A stretch of 22,696 bases of DNA, taken from the NCBI GenBank assembly GCA_024280135.1, contig JAJRQS010000264.1, forward strand, positions 1-22,696, in the 5' to 3' direction. The stretch is from Bacteroidota bacterium. GTDB lineage: Bacteria > Bacteroidota > Bacteroidia > Chitinophagales > Saprospiraceae. The translations under genes were made by a program, and so were the position numbers. Positions 22,672 to 22,696 of the stretch are shown piece by piece (the first letter of the stretch is position 1; each line of letters starts with the position of its first letter). Below the pieces are notes generated by a model that was given only the letters and a program-made list of their open reading frames with translations, did no database searches and was not told where the DNA came from.

Positions 22672-22696
22672 GTAGGCGTTTCGGTTGGGGCGTTGC

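Overview
The window reads as chromosomal DNA of a gliding or gliding-related member of the Bacteroidota, most like the Saprospiraceae. The evidence is AT-rich sequence, two very large secreted proteins ending in type IX secretion (T9SS) sorting domains (one type B with SprB-like repeats, one type A), a Bacteroidota-type LptC lipoprotein, and repeated TAnnTTTG -7 promoter boxes just upstream of genes in place of Shine-Dalgarno sites. The species assignment is inference. No tRNA, rRNA, CRISPR array, transposase or phage gene was seen.

Layout. From 7234 down to 1 the minus strand carries an envelope cluster: a 994-residue T9SS type B surface protein, lptC (which must start at TTG), a CNNM/CorC-type membrane protein with its own promoter, and a multi-pass membrane patatin-like lipase whose start overlaps the CNNM stop by 8 bases and which runs off the window edge. 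A 452-base divergent spacer rich in short palindromes separates this from a 1711-residue secreted multidomain protein on the plus strand (7687-12822): glycoside-hydrolase-like domain, Ig-like domain, two GEVED domains, a C-type-lectin-like domain, a 102-residue tandem duplication, two copies of an unnamed cysteine-bounded domain, a CARDB-like domain and a T9SS type A tail. It ends at a clear intrinsic terminator.

From 12877 to 21614 everything is on the minus strand: rlmF; an MBL-fold hydrolase followed by a small membrane protein; a CBS/cysteine-synthase-like enzyme followed by an alpha-oxoamine synthase; rseP followed by hscB; and a CPA2-type cation:proton antiporter. Finally trmB and yidD form a short plus-strand operon (21718-22671).

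The most interesting candidate system is the two-gene PLP-enzyme operon at 15139-17487. The alpha-oxoamine synthase resembles the Bacteroidota serine palmitoyltransferase / cysteate-fatty-acyl-transferase group, and the gene directly upstream is a beta-replacement enzyme with an altered lysine loop. Together they could make and then acylate cysteate, the first steps to capnine-type sulfonolipids that are linked to gliding. This is a hypothesis, not proven by the sequence. Other points worth a second look are the membrane-anchored patatin, the repeated unnamed domain in the glycosidase-like protein, a nested inverted/direct repeat element at 15018-15119, and a possibly leaderless CNNM transcript.
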